DNA of 64,000 nt from Chryseobacterium soldanellicola (GCF_900100115.1 NZ_FNKL01000003.1:744001-808000), one strand, 5' to 3'; shown: positions 27,116-36,450, counted from the first letter of the stretch. The notes: generated by a model not told the origin, from the sequence alone. Numbers and translations are program-made.

Positions 27116-27514
27116 ATGTATAAATTTATATATATATTACTAATCTCTGCATTTATAATTTGCTGTAAGAATAAACCGAAGGAATGTAACACTGCAGAGC
27201 TACAGATAGAAAATCGATGGTATGAATTCAATGGAGGTATAAAGAATTTGAACATTAAAAATAGAAATGATATAATATTTATCTGTAAAAAAATAAACCA
27301 ATTTTCTGAAGGAGAGGAGGTAATGGTAAACTATAATTATGGTTATATTACAATTTTTATCAATAATCAAAAAATAGATATGATTTTTACAGTTAAAAAT
27401 GGTGTTGTTTACAACGTTGGTGTAGGAAAATATGTTTATGATGAAGAGCTTACTAATCGTATTATGAAATTGATGAAGATAAATAATCGTCAATGGCGTG
27501 TAGGCAATCTCTAA
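27116..27514 (+). CDS. small lipoprotein, candidate partner or immunity protein of the RHS protein
   Basis: A 132-residue protein that starts 9 nt after the RHS stop codon. A hydrophobic N-terminus (FIYILLISAFIICC) ends in a lipobox-like CC, giving a likely lipoprotein. The rest is lysine- and asparagine-rich with beta-strand character (YNYGYITIFINNQKIDMIFTVK). The family is not recognised. Position and size fit an immunity or chaperone partner for the RHS tip, but a lipoprotein would act on the envelope side. The gene ends before a strong terminator, so it closes the four-gene locus. Confidence 0.6.
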   Translation: MYKFIYILLISAFIICCKNKPKECNTAELQIENRWYEFNGGIKNLNIKNRNDIIFICKKINQFSEGEEVMVNYNYGYITIFINNQKIDMIFTVKNGVVYNVGVGKYVYDEELTNRIMKLMKINNRQWRVGNL

Positions 27515-27567
27515 TCCCATTACTTATCTTTTGGCTTTTCTTAATTTGTGTAGAAAAATAAACTGTT

Positions 27568-27593
27568 AAACCCATCGTAATACGATGGGTTTT
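27568..27593. terminator. strong intrinsic terminator at the end of the RHS locus
   Basis: AAACCCATCGTA pairs perfectly with TACGATGGGTTT, and a T-rich stretch follows. It is nearly symmetrical and so may also act on the opposite strand. Confidence 0.85.
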
Positions 27594-27600
27594 AATTTAG

Positions 27601-27630
27601 ATTCCGTTTCATTTATAAATGAAACGGAAT
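27601..27630. repeat. perfect 30-bp palindrome
   Basis: The whole segment is identical to its reverse complement (arms ATTCCGTTTCATTTA and complement), 7 nt after the preceding terminator. It may be a second bidirectional terminator for the convergent operon, or a dimeric protein site. Confidence 0.65.
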
Positions 27631-27707
27631 TATAGCAGCTTTATAGTAAGTATCTACCTAAAACATTAAAGGTCATAACATAATCTCACCTAGCTTTTTA
27701 TTTCAAT

Positions 27708-28457
27708 TTATTCCTTAATCAATTTCTCATAAGATACACTTCCATCCTTTAAAGTAATTTCAAAATAATAGCTTCCTGATTTCAGATCAGAAACACTGAT
27801 ATTTTCTCCATTTACTTTTACAGATTTTACTTTTCTACCTGTTGACTCGTAAACGTCGATAGATTTTATTTTATCTGCATTTTTGAAATTAACTGTTTCT
27901 TTTGCAGGATTAGGGTAAAGAATTACTTTTTTGCTTTCTAGGGCTAAGTCATTTGTTCCTAAAGAAGCTGTCATAGTTAATGTACTATAATCTCTATTAG
28001 GTGGTGTGTGATTACTCAAAGTTAGGGTATTATTTCCTTTTGCGTAGAAAATACCAATTGATCCTGCCGCATTAGGAATTGCAGTATCTCCGGAGCCTCC
28101 ATTTAAAGATCTTGTAGCAACAACAGTTCTTATACCTCCAGAAGTAGTATTAGATGTAACAGTCCAGTCCTGAGAAGCATCGGCAGAAGGTGTAATTCCT
28201 ATTCCATTAAAAGTATAGTCTCTATTAGCAGAAGAATTATAGATAAACCCATCTGCTCCGGCCGCCATACCACTATTACCAAAACCGATTCCCATAAAAG
28301 AATTATCACTTCCCGTAAGTGTCATCGTCACTAAAGTTGGTGTAGTATCCAACTTTATTGTCATACCAGTAGTGCTGAGATTCACGACACCAGAGCTAAA
28401 CTGTGCTCCTACAGCGCTTGCAAGAGCTAAACATAATGTTAGTAAAACTTTTTTCAT
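27708..28457 (-). CDS. secreted DOMON-like protein with T9SS type A sorting domain
   Basis: A 249-residue secreted protein. It has a signal peptide (MKKVLLTLCLALASAVGAQ) and a beta-sandwich of about 140 residues with blocks such as FMGIGFGNSGMAAGADGFIY, RDYTFNG, DWTVTSN, TVVATRSLNGGSGD and NNTLTLSNH. These blocks resemble DOMON domains, which bind heme or sugar in extracellular redox proteins; the assignment is from memory and tentative. A T9SS sorting domain starts at VILYPNPAKETVNF. It is the last gene of a five-gene operon with a CxxCH protein, which favours a redox or heme role. Confidence 0.62.
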   Translation of the reverse strand: MKKVLLTLCLALASAVGAQFSSGVVNLSTTGMTIKLDTTPTLVTMTLTGSDNSFMGIGFGNSGMAAGADGFIYNSSANRDYTFNGIGITPSADASQDWTVTSNTTSGGIRTVVATRSLNGGSGDTAIPNAAGSIGIFYAKGNNTLTLSNHTPPNRDYSTLTMTASLGTNDLALESKKVILYPNPAKETVNFKNADKIKSIDVYESTGRKVKSVKVNGENISVSDLKSGSYYFEITLKDGSVSYEKLIKE

Positions 28458-28460
28458 ATT

Positions 28461-28988
28461 TTAATTTTTTAGTAGGTTGATTATTTCTTTATTGTTTGTT
28501 TGTAACGCGTACTCGAATGGCGTCATTCCCATTGAGTCTTTTTTAGATTTGTCAGCTTTGTGCTTGATCAATAGTTCAATTAATTCTTTGTTTCCGAATT
28601 TTACAGCCCAGAATAAGGGTGTCGATCCTGTTGCATCCGCAATATTTGGGTCAGCGTTTTTATTGAGTAAACGCTCCACCAAGTCCTTATTATATTTTAC
28701 AGAAAGACCAGCCAGCGCCGTACCTTCCTGACTTTTATAATTAACGTCTTTTACATTATCAATCAAAAACTTAGCCACTTCCACATTGCCTCTGTAACAT
28801 GCCAGAATAAGTGGTGAAAAGCCACTTTCGTTGGTTTGGTTAATGATATTCGGATCTTTTTTCATTAATTCTTTAAGCTCTGTCACAGTTCCGGCTCTTG
28901 CAATATCAAAAACAGATTTTGCTTTTTCCTGAGCTGAAAAAGATGTAAAGCTTAATAAAAAGCTTACTATTAAGATAAAATTTTTCAT
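28461..28988 (-). CDS. secreted ankyrin-repeat protein
   Basis: A 175-residue protein with a signal peptide (FILIVSFLLSFTSFSAQ) and about four ankyrin repeats: GFSPLILACYRGNVEVAKFLID, GTALAGLSVKYNKDLVERLL, GSTPLFWAVKFGNKELIELL and GMTPFEYALQTNNKEIINLL. Ankyrin repeats form a protein-binding surface, here in the periplasm. Some periplasmic ankyrin proteins (AnkB) support catalase or heme enzymes. That comparison fits the heme-related context but is not proof. Its start overlaps the YceI gene stop by 4 nt. Confidence 0.83.
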   Translation of the reverse strand: MKNFILIVSFLLSFTSFSAQEKAKSVFDIARAGTVTELKELMKKDPNIINQTNESGFSPLILACYRGNVEVAKFLIDNVKDVNYKSQEGTALAGLSVKYNKDLVERLLNKNADPNIADATGSTPLFWAVKFGNKELIELLIKHKADKSKKDSMGMTPFEYALQTNNKEIINLLKN

Positions 28989-29530
28989 TGTTTTACCATT
29001 ACATAATTATATTCTACATTCACGGTTTCAGCAACTTTTTTCATAACCATTTTTGGAATCGTTACCTTATAATCTGCTGCTTTGGCCACAAAGCTTCCCT
29101 GCATGTAAATTTTTCCGTCCTTGGAATAAATTGTAGCTGCTGAAGTCACCGGTTTATCTACACCATGAAAGTTTAATGTCCCTTGAACGGTGTATTTCTG
29201 AGGGGAAGCTGTTAATTTCGTTTTATCAAAATTCGCAATCTTTCCTTTGAAAGTCGTTTTGGGGTATTTTGCTGTTTCTGCGTAGCTTTCATTGAAATGC
29301 TCTTCCATTAATTTTGTTTTAAAATGGAAATTTTTAACGACAGAAATAGAAGCCATATCTCCGGTATCGGCATTCAAAACAACAACATTGTTGTCATCCT
29401 GGGCAAATACATCTTCAAATAAAGGAACGGACGCCTCAAAGGTCACTTTTCCGTTTTTAGCCGAATATTTTTGAGCCGTAGCCAAATTACAGAAGAGTAA
29501 AGAAGCCATTATTAATACTAAATTTTTCAT
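28985..29530 (-). CDS. YceI-family periplasmic protein
   Basis: A 181-residue protein with a signal peptide (to about residue 19, ATAQ) and the YceI lipocalin-like fold. Key blocks are GKVTFEASVPLFEDVFAQ, FKTKLMEEHFNESYAETAKYP, TTFKGKI and VQGTLNFHGVDKPV. YceI proteins bind polyisoprenoid lipids or quinones. In this operon, YceI next to a CxxCH protein suggests an electron-transfer or isoprenoid-quinone role. It is coupled by overlap to the ankyrin gene and lies 20 nt after the CxxCH lipoprotein gene. Confidence 0.88.
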   Translation of the reverse strand: MKNLVLIMASLLFCNLATAQKYSAKNGKVTFEASVPLFEDVFAQDDNNVVVLNADTGDMASISVVKNFHFKTKLMEEHFNESYAETAKYPKTTFKGKIANFDKTKLTASPQKYTVQGTLNFHGVDKPVTSAATIYSKDGKIYMQGSFVAKAADYKVTIPKMVMKKVAETVNVEYNYVMVKQ

Positions 29531-29550
29531 ATTCTATTTTTCTGATTGAG

Positions 29551-29898
29551 TTAATTTTCAATAAGTCCATCGGCTTTCCATTTTACGAAAAGATTGATCT
29601 GGGTTGTTGATAATGCTCCGCCCTGAGGCATTTTTAGGGGATCGCCATTTGGTCTTCCGATCCTGTCGATAATATTGTCGATATTATTTTTTACCTGATC
29701 ATAGCTTGTCCATGCCTGCGGACCCGGCCCTCCCGGAGAATGGCAGCTGATACAATTCGCATCAATAATAGGTTTGATATCGGTATTGTATTTCACCTGC
29801 TGAGTAATGGGAGTATTATCAGAAATCTCTTCGTAGGTTCTGCTTTCACATGAAGTAAGAAAAGCGAAACCTGATATGATACATAAAAACTTTTTCAT
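29551..29898 (-). CDS. c-type cytochrome-like lipoprotein with one CxxCH
   Basis: A 115-residue protein. The start MKKFLCIISGFAFLTSC (ATG at 29898) gives a lipoprotein signal with the lipobox at TSC. The domain IKPIIDANCISCHSPGGPGPQAW carries one heme c motif (CISCH), and a later PLKMPQGG supplies a plausible axial methionine. It resembles the small cytochrome domains seen in Bacteroidota envelope operons. An upstream in-frame extension would run into the neighbouring gene and add no signal peptide. It lies 1 nt after the DUF5777 gene, so the two are tightly coupled. It probably passes electrons in the periplasm. Confidence 0.82.
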   Translation of the reverse strand: MKKFLCIISGFAFLTSCESRTYEEISDNTPITQQVKYNTDIKPIIDANCISCHSPGGPGPQAWTSYDQVKNNIDNIIDRIGRPNGDPLKMPQGGALSTTQINLFVKWKADGLIEN

Positions 29899-29899
29899 C

Positions 29900-30742
29900 T
29901 TAAAATACTCTATAAAGGTTAAACCCAAAGAAAATCTGTCCTTTTTCCCATTTTCCGGTTGCATTTGTGAGATAGCCGATATCGGAATTAAGCTGAGAAT
30001 TGGTAAATAAAAGCTGGAAAACATGGCCTCCGGTTTCTATATCCATTCCTAAAGACAAAGGATTTTTGTAAAAGCTGTGATTATCAAAATTCACAAAATA
30101 CTCTGCATTAATGGAGATTCTTTTAGAGATTTTGTAGCGTCCGCCAAGTCCTGTCAAAAATTGATTTTTATCTTCAATATTCGGATCATAAAGGTTTTTA
30201 TGAACATACGAAGGCGTCAATTGTAAAGAAAAATCATCACTGAATCTTCTTGAAATCAGAGCCTGGGTAAGATAAGAAAGTCGATCTCCGAATTTAAGAT
30301 GCGGATAATTGTCTGTGCTGAGATCTGTATTCAGCGCCAAAACATTATATCCGACAATATCTACCGGGAAATTCTCGCTTTGCTTTACGAGCCTGTATTT
30401 TGCACCGCCTTCAAAAGTTTTCAGATTGGTTTCCCTGGAAAGACTTAGTGAAAGCCAGTCAGTCGCGCCATAAATAACCCCCAACTTGGTTGAAGCATCA
30501 TCCAGACCGAAGAAATCCTTAAAGCCTTTGCTTACATCCCCAAAACGATGCGCTACGACAATGTACCAGTCTTTTTTTGCTGCCAGCTTTGTGGATTGTC
30601 CCGTGACGATCTGCAGTGCCTTAAATGCAGGCTGCGTGTTTTCGGTGTTTGTTTTAATGGTGTCAATATCCTTCAGCAGGTCTTCTTGAGAAAAAGCAAG
30701 ACCTGAAGCTAACATTGACAAAAATAAGAGAGTTTTTGTCAT
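29900..30742 (-). CDS. DUF5777-family outer-membrane beta-barrel protein
   Basis: A protein of about 280 residues with a signal peptide (MTKTLLFLSMLASGLAFSQ) and alternating amphipathic strands typical of an outer-membrane barrel. It ends in an aromatic strand (IFFGFNLYRVF). Blocks such as VAHRFGDVSKGFKDFFGLDDAS and YGATDWLSLSLSRE are those I associate with DUF5777 proteins of Bacteroidota. The start is 30742 or an ATG two codons upstream. It is the first gene of the operon behind a CRP-type operator. In this context it may be a pore or anchor for the redox proteins encoded downstream. Confidence 0.75.
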   Translation of the reverse strand: MTKTLLFLSMLASGLAFSQEDLLKDIDTIKTNTENTQPAFKALQIVTGQSTKLAAKKDWYIVVAHRFGDVSKGFKDFFGLDDASTKLGVIYGATDWLSLSLSRETNLKTFEGGAKYRLVKQSENFPVDIVGYNVLALNTDLSTDNYPHLKFGDRLSYLTQALISRRFSDDFSLQLTPSYVHKNLYDPNIEDKNQFLTGLGGRYKISKRISINAEYFVNFDNHSFYKNPLSLGMDIETGGHVFQLLFTNSQLNSDIGYLTNATGKWEKGQIFFGFNLYRVF

Positions 30743-30771
30743 ACACATTTTTATTAAAATATTTAGTATAG

Positions 30772-30779
30772 CAAACTTA
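30772..30779 (-). promoter_or_regulatory. -7 element of the DUF5777 operon
   Basis: On the minus strand this reads TAAGTTTG, a full match to TAnnTTTG, about 30 nt ahead of the first ATG. There is no TTG at -33. The Crp-type site lies there instead. Confidence 0.6.
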
Positions 30780-30801
30780 TAGAGTTATCAATTCATAATC
30801 G

Positions 30802-30817
30802 TGTGATAAAAGTCACC
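30802..30817 (-). promoter_or_regulatory. CRP/FNR-type operator
   Basis: TGTGA-N6-TCACC matches the classical Crp half-sites TGTGA-N6-TCACA at 9 of 10 positions. Its centre lies about 43 bp upstream of the start predicted from the -7 box at 30772-30779, close to the class II activator position (-41.5). The Crp/Fnr gene next to it carries the matching recognition helix (SREVVSRVL). Confidence 0.68.
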
Positions 30818-30868
30818 TACTATATAGTTTTTATCAATCATACTATTAAAAAAGCTAAACATTTTTTA

Positions 30869-31525
30869 TTAGAACTGTCTAACATTTTCATTTTCAAGGA
30901 TTTTTATTCCTTCTTTGGTCTGGGAAATTTCTCCTTCATTTTCAATTTTTTTCAAAACCCGGCTTACAACTTCCCTTGAAGTTCCCAAATTATTGGCAAT
31001 TTCTTTATGAGTAAGCTTTACGGGATTATTCCCTGTAATCAAGATCTGCTGTTTGATATAATTTAAAACTCTTTTATCAAGCTTATGGAATACGGCATCA
31101 TTTACCATATTCATTACATCAGAAAAGCGTTTGTCGTATTCGTTATAAAAAACTCTGTTGATTTCAGGAAATTTAATGAGCCAGTCATGCATCACAGAAA
31201 CAGGGATCAACATCACTTCAGAATCTTCTTCAGTTGTTGCATACACCTTACTTGTATAATCACTAAAAATTGAGGCAAAAGTCATGAGGCAGCTGTCATG
31301 AGGCCGTACATAATAGTAGATCAACTCCCTGCCGTCGTTCAGAGAATATACTTTTATAGAACCGCTTATTAGGAAAGGCACAAATTTGTTCTTTTGCCCT
31401 TCTCTGGTAATTTCAGTTTTACCTTTTATATTGGTAATGATAGCGTGCTTTTGAAGTTCATTCGTAAAATCGCTGCCTAAGAAACCAAATTTATTAAGAA
31501 TAAACTGATTGTTTATCACATCCAT
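30869..31525 (-). CDS. Crp/Fnr-family transcription regulator, classical recognition helix
   Basis: A 218-residue protein with an N-terminal sensor beta roll (about residues 20-130; FVPFLISGSIKVYSLNDGRELIYYYVRP), a dimerisation helix, and a C-terminal winged helix (LTHKEIANNLGTSREVVSRVLKKIENEG when read through). The recognition helix has the RExxxR pattern by which classical Crp reads TGTGA. It lacks the N-terminal cysteine cluster of Fnr iron-sulfur sensors, so the signal may be a small ligand, heme or NO. The ATG at 31525 is chosen over an upstream in-frame start that adds a non-homologous leader. It is the probable activator of the downstream DUF5777 operon. Confidence 0.88.
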   Translation of the reverse strand: MDVINNQFILNKFGFLGSDFTNELQKHAIITNIKGKTEITREGQKNKFVPFLISGSIKVYSLNDGRELIYYYVRPHDSCLMTFASIFSDYTSKVYATTEEDSEVMLIPVSVMHDWLIKFPEINRVFYNEYDKRFSDVMNMVNDAVFHKLDKRVLNYIKQQILITGNNPVKLTHKEIANNLGTSREVVSRVLKKIENEGEISQTKEGIKILENENVRQF

Positions 31526-31543
31526 TGTATCAAAATTTATAAA

Positions 31544-31551
31544 CAAATATA
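31544..31551 (-). promoter_or_regulatory. -7 element of the Crp/Fnr gene
   Basis: On the minus strand this reads TATATTTG, a full consensus match 19 nt upstream of the chosen ATG. The placement supports the start at 31525 over any longer protein. No TTG lies at standard spacing. Confidence 0.5.
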
Positions 31552-31731
31552 TAAAATTGAACAATTGCTGTGGTATTTTTTTAAACTATTAAAAATATTT
31601 AATAATTATTGAGGAAATTAGCATTAAATCTTACTTAAATGCTTAATACATTTAACCTGAATATTAAAAAAATGATATCAAATTTCCACTATTATTTCAC
31701 CATAAAAGGAACTTTTATTACTGAATTTCAC

Positions 31732-31761
31732 AAAAAAATGCCCCAATCGAAATTGAGGCAT
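31732..31761 (-). terminator. terminator of the rpoB-rpoC-DUF3467 operon
   Basis: On the minus strand ATGCCTCAAT pairs with ATTGGGGCAT (one G-T pair) and a run of seven T follows. It lies 25 nt after the DUF3467 stop codon. Confidence 0.88.
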
Positions 31762-31785
31762 CTTTTATTTATGATAAGAAAAATC

Positions 31786-32094
31786 TTATGCTTGAACGTT
31801 GTTTCCACCTAATACGAAAGGCTCAACTTCTTTGATTTCTCCAAATTGCTGCTCGTAATTAGTGATATTTTGTTGAAGAGCAGATAAAACTCTCTTAGCG
31901 TGAAGTGGAGCAAGAATGATTCTTGATCTTACTTTAGCTTGTTGTACCCCCGGCATTAATTGGATAAAATCTACTACAAACTCAGATGGAGAGTGGTTTA
32001 CTAATGCTAAATTAGCGTAAACTCCTGCAGCTACCATTTCGTTTAATTCGATGTTGATGTTCCCGTCTTGTGGGTTTTGATTTTGATTGTCCAT
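31786..32094 (-). CDS. DUF3467 protein, last gene of the rpo operon
   Basis: A 102-residue cytoplasmic protein matching the DUF3467 pattern: VAAGVYANLALVNHSPSEFVVDF, LMPGVQQAKVRSRIILAP and HAKRVLSALQQNI. The function is unknown. In Bacteroidota it commonly follows rpoC, as here (90-nt gap with a hairpin), so it may be tied to transcription. The operon ends with a strong terminator just downstream. Confidence 0.9.
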   Translation of the reverse strand: MDNQNQNPQDGNINIELNEMVAAGVYANLALVNHSPSEFVVDFIQLMPGVQQAKVRSRIILAPLHAKRVLSALQQNITNYEQQFGEIKEVEPFVLGGNNVQA

Positions 32095-32120
32095 TGTCTA
32101 AATTATATTTTTTTATAAAA

Positions 32121-32175
32121 TTCGAAATTTGAGATTGTGAAAGTATAAAAATAATTTCAAACCTCAAATTTCAAA
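32121..32175. repeat. hairpin between rpoC and the DUF3467 gene
   Basis: GAAATTTGAG (32124-32133) and CTCAAATTTC (32163-32172) are exact inverted repeats. Similarity extends outward and inward with a few mismatches. No T-run follows on the minus strand. It could set the DUF3467 level by processing or partial termination. Confidence 0.5.
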
Positions 32176-32184
32176 TCATTAATT

Positions 32185-35100
32185 TTAGTTAAGGTCTTCG
32201 AATTCTTTTTTAGAACCTACGATTACATTTTGGTATTCTTTAAGACCTGTACCTGCAGGGATTCTGTGTCCTACAATTACATTTTCTTTAAGACCACTCA
32301 AGTAGTCTACCTTACCTGCAACCGCTGCTTCGTTAAGAACCTTAGTCGTTTCCTGGAATGATGCTGCAGACATGAATGACTTAGTTTGAAGAGCTGCTCT
32401 TGTAATACCTTGCAATACAGGCGTTGCTGTAGCTGGTAAAGCGTCTCTTACTTCTACTAAAGCTTGATCTTCACGCTTCAACTTAGAATTTTCGTCTCTT
32501 AATTCTCTCGCAGTGATCATCTGACCTGGCTTAAATTCTTTCGAATCACCGGCATCTGTAACTACTTTAAGACCGAATACTCTGTTGTTTTCCTCCAAGA
32601 AATCATATTTATGTTCAAGAGCCCCTTCAAGGAACTGAGTATCACCTCCGTCAACGATAGATACTTTTGTCATCATCTGTCTTACGATGATTTCGAAGTG
32701 CTTGTCGTCGATTTTTACCCCTTGTAAACGGTAAACTTCCTGAATTTCATTTACTAAATATTCCTGAACTGCAGTTGGGCCTTTAATTCTTAAGATATCT
32801 TCCGGAGTAATTGAACCGTCAGAAAGCGGAGAACCAGCTCTTACGAAGTCATTCTCCTGAACCAGGATCTGGTTTGATAATTTAACTAAATAAATTTTTC
32901 TTTCCCCGGTTTTAGCCTCAACGATCAATTCTCGGTTACCTCTCTTGATTTTTCCGTAAGAAACTACCCCATCGATTTCTGTAACAACCGCCGGGTTTGA
33001 AGGGTTTCTTGCTTCGAATAATTCGGTAACTCTCGGAAGACCTCCGGTGATATCCCCTGCTTTTGCAGATTTTCTCGGGATTTTAATTAAAACTTTACCA
33101 GCCTTAATTTTTTCACCATCGTTTACCATTAAGTGGGCTCCTACCGGTAAGTTGTATGCTTTCTGCTCAACCCCTTTAGAATCTACCACCTTCAGGGTAG
33201 GTACGGCTTTCTTATTTCTAGATTCAGAGATTACTTTCTCTTCGAATCCTGTCTGTTCGTCAATTTCCAATTGGAATGAAATACCCTGGATGATATCTTC
33301 ATATTCTACCTTACCGGCAGTTTCTGCAATGATAACCGCGTTATACGGATCCCACTTACAGATCACATCTCCTTTTTTCACTTTATCACCTGGTTTTACA
33401 GCTAATATAGATCCGTAAGGTACGTTAGCGATCATTAATGGAGTTCTGGACTCGTTATCAGCAACCAATCTGAATTCCGTAGAACGGGAAACCACTACCT
33501 CAGCAGTGTTACCGCTTTCATCTTCAGAAGTAATTGTTCTTACCTCATCCATTTCAACGATACCGTCTCTTCTTGCCACGATTGAAGGGTTTTCAGAAAC
33601 GTTACCTGCAGTACCCCCTTGGTGGAAGGTTCTCAATGTTAACTGAGTTCCCGGCTCACCAATAGATTGTGCACCGATTACACCTACCGCTTCACCCATG
33701 TGAATTACTTTACCTGTTGCTAAGTTTCTACCGTAGCATTTCGCACAGATACCTTTCTTAGCTTCACAAGTTAATGGTGAACGAACTTCAACGGCTTCTA
33801 ATCCGGCTTCTTCAATTCTCTTAGCCAACGTTTCGTTGATGATCTGATCTGCTTCAGCAATTAACTCATCAGATTCAGGATCATAGATATTATGTAATGA
33901 AACTCTACCTAAAATTCTTTCAGAAATTCTTTCAACGATTTCGTCATTTTTCTTCAGTGCAGTAACTTCAGTACCTCTTAAAGTTCCACAGTCTGCTTCT
34001 GTAACGATAACATCCTGCGCAACGTCTACCAATCTTCTGGTTAAGTAACCGGCATCGGCAGTTTTAAGGGCGGTATCCGCAAGACCTTTACGCGCACCGT
34101 GAGTAGAGATAAAATACTCAAGGATCGAAAGACCTTCCTTAAAGTTGGCAAGAATCGGGTTTTCGATGATCTCCGCACCGGTAGAACCAGCTTTTTGCGG
34201 TTTCGCCATCAAACCTCTCATCCCTGATAACTGACGGATCTGTTCCTTAGAACCCCTCGCCCCGGAATCAAGCATCATATATACAGAGTTGAATCCACCT
34301 TGGTCGACTTTCATTCTGCTCATGATCATTTCAGTTAATCCTGCGTTGGTGTTTGTCCAAACGTCAATTACCTGGTTATAACGTTCTGTATCTGTGATTA
34401 GACCCATGTTATAGTTGGCTCTAATTTCGTCAACAGTTTCGATTGAGCTGGCAATCATTTTCTTTTTCTCAACAGGAACCACGATGTCACCTAATGAGAA
34501 TGAAAGACCTCCCTTGAATGCATTAGAATATCCTAAATCTTTCATTGCATCCAGGAACTTCACTGTTGTAGGGAAATCTGTATCATCAAGTACTCTACCG
34601 ATAATATTTCTTAAAGATTTCTTAGTAAGAAGCTCATTAATATATCCTGACTGTTTAGGTACAATCTGGTTGAATAAGATTCTACCTACTGTAGTTTCGA
34701 TTAATCTTGTTACTAATTCTCCGTTTTCTTTAACAGGTAATCTACATCTTACTTTAGCGTTTAAAGAAACTTTTCCTTCAGCATAAGCGATTTCCGCTTC
34801 CTCAGGAGAATAGAATGCAAGACCTTCTCCTTTTACTTTCATATCTTCTGTAGAGCTCAATTCTTTAGTCATGAAATAAAGACCAAGAACCATGTCCTGA
34901 GAAGGTACCGTAATTGGAGAACCGTTTGCAGGGTTCAAAATATTTTGAGAACCTAACATCAATAACTGAGCTTCAAGGATCGCTTCAGGGCCTAACGGTA
35001 AGTGTACCGCCATCTGGTCACCATCGAAATCGGCGTTGAAGGCTGTTGTTACTAACGGGTGTAGTTGGATCGCTTTACCCTCAATCATCTTAGGTTGGAA

Positions 35101-36450
35101 AGCCTGAATACCCAATCTGTGAAGCGTAGGTGCTCTGTTTAATAAAACAGGGTGACCTTTCATCACGTTTTCAAGGATATCATAAACTACCGGTTCTTTT
35201 CTATCAATAATTCTCTTTGCAGATTTTACTGTTTTTACAATCCCTCTTTCAATTAGTTTTCTAATGATAAATGGTTTGTACAATTCCGCAGCCATATCTT
35301 TAGGAATACCACATTCGTGAAGCTGTAAGTTTGGACCTACAACAATTACGGAACGCGCAGAGTAATCTACCCTTTTACCTAATAAGTTCTGACGGAAACG
35401 ACCTTGCTTACCTTTCAATGAATCAGAAAGTGATTTCAATGGTCTGTTTGATTCAGATTTTACGGCTGAAGATTTTCTTGTATTATCGAATAATGAATCT
35501 ACTGATTCCTGAAGCATACGCTTCTCGTTTCTCAAGATTACTTCAGGAGCTTTGATCTCCAATAATCTCTTCAAACGGTTGTTTCTGATAATAACTCTTC
35601 TATAAAGGTCATTCAAATCGGAAGTTGCGAAACGCCCACCATCCAACGGAACCAATGGTCTCAGCTCTGGTGGTATAACCGGAAGCACACGCATAATCAT
35701 CCACTCAGGCTTGTTGATCATTCTTGTATTAGCACCTCTCAATGCTTCTACAACGTTCAATCTTTTTAAAGCCTCAGTTCTTCTTTGTTTTGAACCTTCG
35801 TTGTGAGCTTTGTGTCTCAAATCGAAAGACAAGGCATCAAGATCGATTCTTTTTAACAGATCTTCAACAGCTTCAGCACCCATTCTGGCGATGAATTTGT
35901 TTGGATCAGAATCATCAAGATACTGGTTTTCAACAGGAAGAGTTTCCATGATATCAAGGTACTCTTCTTCAGTTAAAAATTCCATGCTTTCAAAATCAGA
36001 ACCGTCTAATTTTTTAGCAATACCCTGTTGGATCACTACATATCTTTCGTAGTAGATGATCATATCTAATTTCTTAGAAGGAATTCCTAAAAGGTAACCG
36101 ATTTTGTTTGGTAAAGAACGGAAATACCAGATGTGAGCGATAGGAACTACCAAATTGATGTGCCCGATTCTCTCTCTTCTTACTTTCTTCTCCGTAACTT
36201 CTACTCCACAACGGTCACAAACGATCCCCTTGTAACGAATTCTCTTGTATTTACCACAAGCACATTCGTAATCCTTTACAGGACCGAAGATTTTTTCACA
36301 GAACAACCCGTCTCTCTCAGGCTTGTGCGTTCTGTAGTTAATAGTTTCCGGCTTTAAAACCTCCCCTCTTGAGTCTTGTAAAATAGACTCCGGTGAAGCT
36401 AAACCGATGGTTATTTTATTAAATCTACTTGATTTATTTTTATTTGACAT
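32185..36450 (-). CDS. rpoC: RNA polymerase beta' subunit
   Basis: A 1421-residue catalytic subunit of RNA polymerase. The active-site NADFDGDQM (about residue 470) holds the three Asp that bind catalytic magnesium. The N-terminal zinc site [20 protein letters not shown] and the second zinc cluster ([19 protein letters not shown]) are intact. The bridge-helix and trigger-loop regions ([37 protein letters not shown]) match the family. Length is normal for Bacteroidota. It lies 81 nt downstream of rpoB and shares its transcript. The gap between them is AT-rich, with short TTGGATTT-like repeats. Confidence 0.98.
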   Translation of the reverse strand: MSNKNKSSRFNKITIGLASPESILQDSRGEVLKPETINYRTHKPERDGLFCEKIFGPVKDYECACGKYKRIRYKGIVCDRCGVEVTEKKVRRERIGHINLVVPIAHIWYFRSLPNKIGYLLGIPSKKLDMIIYYERYVVIQQGIAKKLDGSDFESMEFLTEEEYLDIMETLPVENQYLDDSDPNKFIARMGAEAVEDLLKRIDLDALSFDLRHKAHNEGSKQRRTEALKRLNVVEALRGANTRMINKPEWMIMRVLPVIPPELRPLVPLDGGRFATSDLNDLYRRVIIRNNRLKRLLEIKAPEVILRNEKRMLQESVDSLFDNTRKSSAVKSESNRPLKSLSDSLKGKQGRFRQNLLGKRVDYSARSVIVVGPNLQLHECGIPKDMAAELYKPFIIRKLIERGIVKTVKSAKRIIDRKEPVVYDILENVMKGHPVLLNRAPTLHRLGIQAFQPKMIEGKAIQLHPLVTTAFNADFDGDQMAVHLPLGPEAILEAQLLMLGSQNILNPANGSPITVPSQDMVLGLYFMTKELSSTEDMKVKGEGLAFYSPEEAEIAYAEGKVSLNAKVRCRLPVKENGELVTRLIETTVGRILFNQIVPKQSGYINELLTKKSLRNIIGRVLDDTDFPTTVKFLDAMKDLGYSNAFKGGLSFSLGDIVVPVEKKKMIASSIETVDEIRANYNMGLITDTERYNQVIDVWTNTNAGLTEMIMSRMKVDQGGFNSVYMMLDSGARGSKEQIRQLSGMRGLMAKPQKAGSTGAEIIENPILANFKEGLSILEYFISTHGARKGLADTALKTADAGYLTRRLVDVAQDVIVTEADCGTLRGTEVTALKKNDEIVERISERILGRVSLHNIYDPESDELIAEADQIINETLAKRIEEAGLEAVEVRSPLTCEAKKGICAKCYGRNLATGKVIHMGEAVGVIGAQSIGEPGTQLTLRTFHQGGTAGNVSENPSIVARRDGIVEMDEVRTITSEDESGNTAEVVVSRSTEFRLVADNESRTPLMIANVPYGSILAVKPGDKVKKGDVICKWDPYNAVIIAETAGKVEYEDIIQGISFQLEIDEQTGFEEKVISESRNKKAVPTLKVVDSKGVEQKAYNLPVGAHLMVNDGEKIKAGKVLIKIPRKSAKAGDITGGLPRVTELFEARNPSNPAVVTEIDGVVSYGKIKRGNRELIVEAKTGERKIYLVKLSNQILVQENDFVRAGSPLSDGSITPEDILRIKGPTAVQEYLVNEIQEVYRLQGVKIDDKHFEIIVRQMMTKVSIVDGGDTQFLEGALEHKYDFLEENNRVFGLKVVTDAGDSKEFKPGQMITARELRDENSKLKREDQALVEVRDALPATATPVLQGITRAALQTKSFMSAASFQETTKVLNEAAVAGKVDYLSGLKENVIVGHRIPAGTGLKEYQNVIVGSKKEFEDLN

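Noticed and set aside
29899..30024. Longer start for the CxxCH lipoprotein
   Set aside because: The extra 42 residues overlap the DUF5777 gene and hide a clear lipoprotein signal that starts at 29898.
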